Shown here: in pieces, positions 59,422 through 64,000 of the stretch
How positions within the stretch are numbered: the first letter of the stretch is position 1
Layout of the letters: each line of letters starts with the position of its first letter
Source: Takakia lepidozioides
Lineage: Eukaryota; Streptophyta; Takakiopsida; Takakiales; Takakiaceae
NCBI GenBank assembly: GCA_030704615.1
Contig: CM060731.1
Coordinates: forward strand, 35,650,001 to 35,714,000
DNA: 64,000 bases
Direction of reading: 5' to 3'
The notes under the pieces: model-generated
The model's database searches: none
Told to the model about the DNA's origin: nothing
Seen by the model: the letters and a program-made list of their open reading frames with translations, nothing else
Made by a program: the position numbers and the translations under genes

Positions 59422-62060
59422 CAAGAGTGAGACTAGTGACTCATTCAAAGTCTTTCAGATGAAGTCTTTCTAGAATTCCAAAGAGTTTTGGAGTCAGCCA
59501 TTTTCCGGTAGCAATCATTACTTGACAGACCTCACATGCCCCCATTCCTTGTGCGGCGTCAGGACTTCCAAGCCAAGGGAAAGCTTCAGGCAGACATTTT
59601 CTTTGGGGCGTAGTGTATTTTATAACTTTTCGTATTTGTCTAATCTTTGTTCAGGAAAAAGGCTACAGTAGCAATCTCATGGAGGTGTCTGCTGCAGCTG
59701 CAGGAGAGAGTGAGTGACCCTTGCTCAGCCTTACCCAATGCTCCCTTGTAATGTCCACTGTTGGCGCTTGTCATGCCCATGTGTCTTGAGTATGTCAAAG
59801 GATCCATTATTATGGTGAAGCCAGTCAAAGTGTTGGTGAATATGATGCATGCCACTTGGAAATCTTATTATGGATTCAACATTTGCCACTCCTATATTGT
59901 CCCCTAGCCTGTGCTAGTCTTGTTGTGGCTCTCCATTCAGAGCAACGGTGGTGATATGGATACATACCAAAAGTTGTTCCTTTTGCCCACTCCGTTCCTG
60001 ATATCAACATATGCGTTCTAGATAATCCTGCACATCCCTATCGTGGAGGTGGATGGAGAGCATCAAACTCCAGCAAGACTAGTTGTTTATGTATGCAGTC
60101 TAACTAAGTGTCTGAAGAGGTTGACGAGTGATATGCGTCCACACACACATTGGTGAGCTGACCGAAGAAACAAAACGTTTGCAATCAAGACTGGCTCCCA
60201 CAATCCTTGTGCATGGCTTCTCATGGGGAGGAGAGGTCGTTTTCTCCCCCGGGTGAGTTTAAGAAAAGAAGAAGACCGTCCCTGGTCACACCTGATTTAG
60301 TACATACTTAGACGGTGGCTATTTTTGTGTAAAACTGCGCAATCAAGATACCTGGGCGAGGGCGACTTTGTCATTAACCAGATTTCCTATTAAGAGAACG
60401 AAAACAGAAGAGGAATCCATGATCCATCCATGCTCCTATGGGGTATGAGGGGGATCCTTCAAGCTGTTTTGTGTTACGTTTTGGAGGACACATCTTTGGT
60501 TGGCTCTAGCAGTTGAGGATAGAGAAGTGGGCTGGAGCAGAAGTGGAGTAGCGGCAGGCTGGTATGTACGTGTTGGATACTAAAGACACGTAATTAAATC
60601 AGGATCTGAGAGCAAACGAGTTGATGCAAACGAGGATTTGGGCTACCTACAAGATAAAGTACCTCGGAAAGGTTTAAATAGCGTGGCTTGGTGTCCAAGC
60701 CCGGAAATTTTGGACATCTCTTCTTAACCTTTTTGCGTTGGATCAACTGGTGGTGCCAGTGGAGCAAGACATGGAGGAAGGAGGAGCTGAAGGGACGATT
60801 ATGCAGGTAGATTACGGGAAATGGGCTGCAATTGTGATGACTTGAGTGCTTCTGCGTCATGACCTTACTTCTAGGATATGCGGAAAGTGAAGGTTGAGGG
60901 ATTAGGGCGTGAGTCTCGTTTTCGTCATGAATAATCTCAATTTACTCAGCTTTCGATCTCATGCCTGTTAAGGCAGGTATCGGCTGGTTGTTCATAGCAA
61001 TGTCGAATTACGCGCATTTTTGAGAAATTTGCCAACGATTAGGGAGGTTCACCTTTAGATTGATAGATGTCATTATTCTTCCTCACCTAAACTTGTGGGT
61101 TCGGGTGGTATAAGGAGGCAAGCAGCACCTCGGCATCAGAAGCTATTCCATCAACTCTTTTCTTCAGAGGGTCTATTCAGGATGGCCATTATTGGCGCAA
61201 GGACGGGTAACAAGATCTTGATTGTCTTTGTTGCAGGTGATGTATGTTATTCCACCTCTCTCGATTGCAACCTCCTGTCAGATAGAAAGTCTGACATTGC
61301 ATCAATCCAAGACTGTCTATTCCAGCATCTAGCAGCTGTGGTTGCTCCTTTCTTTGCAACACAGTTACAAACATTAGAATGGCCGCCCCACCATCACCAG
61401 GGTGACCATGAACACTCTGTTAGATAGCCAGGCAGCTGCATGTGTAATTAAGCAAATTATAGTATTTGGCTCTTGTATCAAGTGACACACAAAGCCCTCT
61501 AGGCATTGCTGCTCCCTTTCACAATTTTCAACACAGTTACCCTCAAATCTGCTACTGTCTTAGGATTTCATATGGAGTTTGGTGGACAGGTAAAGATGAG
61601 GAATCAGTCAATCTTGAACGAAACACATTGAACAATTCCCAGGTCGGTTTCATCCTTGTATAATGGCTGTCTACTTAAGCTTCAACGAATTGCTTTTCAT
61701 TCATATGCTGGTGGCAGATCATGTGTCAAGGAAGGTTGATATTGTCACTTAAAAACTGCAGGACTTATTAGATGTTCAAGCGAATTTTTTTTAATCTTAC
61801 CTCTAAGGGTAAGAAATACCCCAAGGGTAGAGTGACCATGTCAAATCCTCCTTGAAGGAGTTGGGAGACTCACCAAATTTCAAATTTACTGTAAATGTTG
61901 TCATCTTTACTGCAGGTCAAGTAGATCTAGGCCAAGGTGAGAGACAAAAGCACTGTAGGCTTCAGGTTTTCAAACAGAACACTGTTGGTTGCAGGTGGTC
62001 AACGGGGTGCAGCAACAGTGCCTGGTCCTTCGATGGAAACAAGGAAGCACTGATGAGGCG
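59422..62060. other. No gene recognised with confidence
   Basis: A few short plus-strand stretches look exon-like, for example about 61379-61462 (GRPTITRVTMNTLLDSQ, followed by a GT), but I could not link them in phase. The 3' untranslated region of the coiled-coil gene lies at the start. Confidence 0.3.
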
Positions 62061-62155
62061 CATTTCTCAGCCATTTGTATCCTCTTTAAACTTTTTCTTA
62101 TCCAACATTTATTTTAAAGTGGTTTCACAGATTTCAAACTCTTGTTTGACAGCAA

Positions 62156-62769
62156 TGCTCACTCTGGCGGCATTTCTGTCAAGGCTGTTTAGGTCATGTG
62201 TTTACACTTTGGCTGATATCAAGGATATATGAGAATTTGGAGCGTCAACTGATGACAGACATGATATATTCTCCCAACCATGTCACACATCTTTTGACAG
62301 AAAGGATATGCAGATGAGAGGACTGCTTAAAGGGTTTCCTTATGAATATTCATCTTGAATGGCGCATTCTCACGCCTTGTATCCTCTGTAAACTTTTTCT
62401 TATCCAACATTTTATTTAACATGGTTTAAACAGTTTCTAAACTCTGTTGACAGGCCATGCTCACTTCGGCGCATTCTCACGCCTTGTATCCTCTGTAAAC
62501 TTTTTCTTATCCAACATTTTATTTAACATGGTTTAAACAGTTTCTAAACTCTGTTGACAGGCCATGCTCACTTCTGGCGGCATTTCTGTCAAGGCTGTTT
62601 AGGTCATGTGTTACACTTTGGCTGATATCAAGGATATATGAGATTTGGAGCGTCAACTGATGACAGACATGATATATTCTCCCAACCATGTCACACATCT
62701 TTTGACAGAAAGGATATGCAGATGAGAGGACTGCTTAAAGGGTTTCCTTATGAATATTCATCTTGAATA
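62156..62769. repeat. Nested tandem duplications
   Basis: A block of about 204 bp (62156-62360) containing GTCAAGGCTGTTTAGGTCAT and GATGACAGACATGATATATT is repeated at 62566-62769, 410 bp away. Between them a 107-bp unit (GGCGCATTCTCACGCC...) occurs twice in tandem from 62361 and 62468. Copies are nearly identical. Confidence 0.85.
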
Positions 62770-63327
62770 AATTGCATAATGAAACAGTGTTGACAAGTGA
62801 AGTGTAACTAATGAAACTCTGCAAGTGAGAGGGAGAGAAGTGAAAACAATGTCCTAGTATATTGTCCATTTTATTACCAAATTTCTATCCAATATATAGT
62901 GTATGAGTGTAGCACTTGACTTTTGGCTCATACAAGTTCCTCTTCGGCGCGTCCCAACTATCACATTGATTGGACTCAATGGTGTATTGCTTCATCAGTT
63001 GGGTATGTCCCTAGGCTCTTAAAACTTAATTCTCTCTCCTTATCCATGTCTGATGCAATGCTTCTGAGTTGTATGTCTGATCTGCATTCGTTAGTACATC
63101 ATGACAAGTAGTGTTTTGGAGGTTATCGATCCTTATTGACGTTGCAATGTTCTAGGACTTAAATTTGTTCACCCGCAAGTTACTGTAAAAAACCCAGCAT
63201 ACTTTTTCCCTCTCTCTCCATGCCCAAAGAGCAGGTATAAGAAATTTTGCATGATTTTAGTTTTGATTTTCTTAGCTCTAAAAGGTGATAGTGTGCATTT
63301 GTGAGTTGAGATTTGTCACTGGATGCA

Positions 63328-63405
63328 TATGAAACAGAGGGCTACATGACTGTTGAGGAGTTTTTAGTGGCTCTACAGCAGGCTTCAGTCACTTTCAATG
63401 CTCAG
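63328..63405 (+). other. Possible isolated exon
   Basis: Between an AG at about 63340 and a GT at 63406 the sequence reads GYMTVEEFLVALQQASVTF. It is open and protein-like with intron-like borders, but I could not connect it to neighbouring exons or name a family. Confidence 0.25.
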
Positions 63406-63549
63406 GTTTGCTTCCAGCCAGCTTGATGCCATATTACCATATTCGCTCTGCTTTGAGCAAAGAAATCCTTCTTCTCTCTCTTGCTAGGCATTGTAAAGTT
63501 CCATTCTTTCTCCTCCTTCCTTGCTTTCCTTTCCTTTCCTCTATGTTCC

Positions 63550-64000
63550 CTACAGTGGGGTAGCCAAGAGATCCTGGTCCTCCCTTCCTACACTTACCTG
63601 GGCGTTGAGTTCTCCTCCAATTGTAATTGGGATGCACATATCCGGAAAGTTGTTCAAACTGGCAAGGGCAAAGCTCTGGGGCTCACTAATTTTTTCCACT
63701 GCAGAGGGGTCAACTCTGAGGTTAAGAAAACCATGCTTTGTCGCGTTATTAGACCTGCCTTGGAGTACGGATCTGCTATATGGGTTGATAACTCCAACCA
63801 GGCTAAGTCTCTAGAATCCATTCAAGTGGGGGTGCTTAAGGAGTGTATGTCAGCATGCTCCAAAACAGCCAATGTGGCTGTTCGGGGTGAGTTTGGCGTT
63901 CCGTCCTTAAGCTCCCGACGAGATGAATTCAAGGTCAGATGGTGGGGTCAGCTGCAACATATGCCCAACACCAGATATCCTAAGTTAATCGACTCTATAT
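63550..64000 (+). mobile_element. LINE fragment, reverse-transcriptase 3' region, runs off the window
   Basis: Plus-strand frame reads YTYLGVEFSSNCNWDAHIRK, LCRVIRPALEYGSAIWV, then SIQVGVLKECMSACS, VRGEFGVPSLSSRRDEFKVR and WWGQLQHMPNTRYP, continuing past 64000. This is the conserved region after the reverse-transcriptase core of plant LINEs. It is more complete than the copy at 19.6 kb, which shares its first 80 codons with about 90% nucleotide similarity by eye. No target duplication can be checked because the 3' end is outside. Confidence 0.75.

Overview
The window looks like nuclear DNA of a land plant or close streptophyte alga, probably a bryophyte. Coding sequence is split by GT-AG introns. 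There are plastid-type proteins (a Tic20-like translocon subunit and a DUF1818-like protein), plant F-box/beta-propeller genes, an HRD1-type ERAD ligase, and many decayed mobile elements. I cannot name the species from sequence alone.

Layout. 0.9-1.8 kb: a predicted plastid zinc-ribbon membrane protein (+). 2.7-3.1 kb: a tRNA-derived SINE and an exact 71-bp tandem duplication. 4.7-7.8 kb: a five-exon F-box gene (+). 9.1-12.9 kb: a seven-exon HRD1 gene (-). 14.6-15.6 kb: a frameshifted five-bladed-propeller glycosidase-like gene (-). 17.5-18.8 kb: a single-exon F-box gene (-). 20.9-23.0 kb: a four-exon conserved plant protein of unknown function (-). 23.4-24.2 kb: direct and inverted repeats. 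About 25.1-45.0 kb: a repeat-rich accessory block. 45.5 kb: a hAT MITE with a perfect 8-bp target duplication. 48.2-53.3 kb: an acidic presumed plastid protein (+), a DUF1818-like gene (+) and a Tic20-like gene (-). 55.2-59.4 kb: a coiled-coil gene with a K/D/G-rich tract (+). The right edge carries recent tandem duplications and the 3' part of a LINE.

The most unusual region is 25-45 kb. It holds two tandem paralogous intron-rich genes on the minus strand (A, 36.1-38.8 kb; B, 25.7-33.2 kb) and a 3' fragment of a third copy (C, 43.6-44.35 kb, plus strand). The product appears to join a ParB-like domain (motif D-G/D-N-H-R-L) to a degenerate DNA N4/N6-adenine-methylase-like domain. Introns of these genes contain clusters of short palindromes. 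The centre (TGTCGT-CA-ACGACA) is shared between paralogs while the arms are paralog-specific. In B one intron holds 14 copies at about 137-bp period. Blocks of GTGAGC-type and GGATGAA-type repeats lie just beyond the 3' ends of B and C in mirrored orientation, and the block seems to split an open reading frame. I infer one or more large decayed mobile elements. A ParB-like protein together with palindromes in its own gene suggests a self-recognition or parS-like arrangement, which is a hypothesis and not shown by the sequence.

Several genes are broken by single-base frameshifts, some in homopolymer runs, so true decay and assembly error cannot be fully separated from the sequence.
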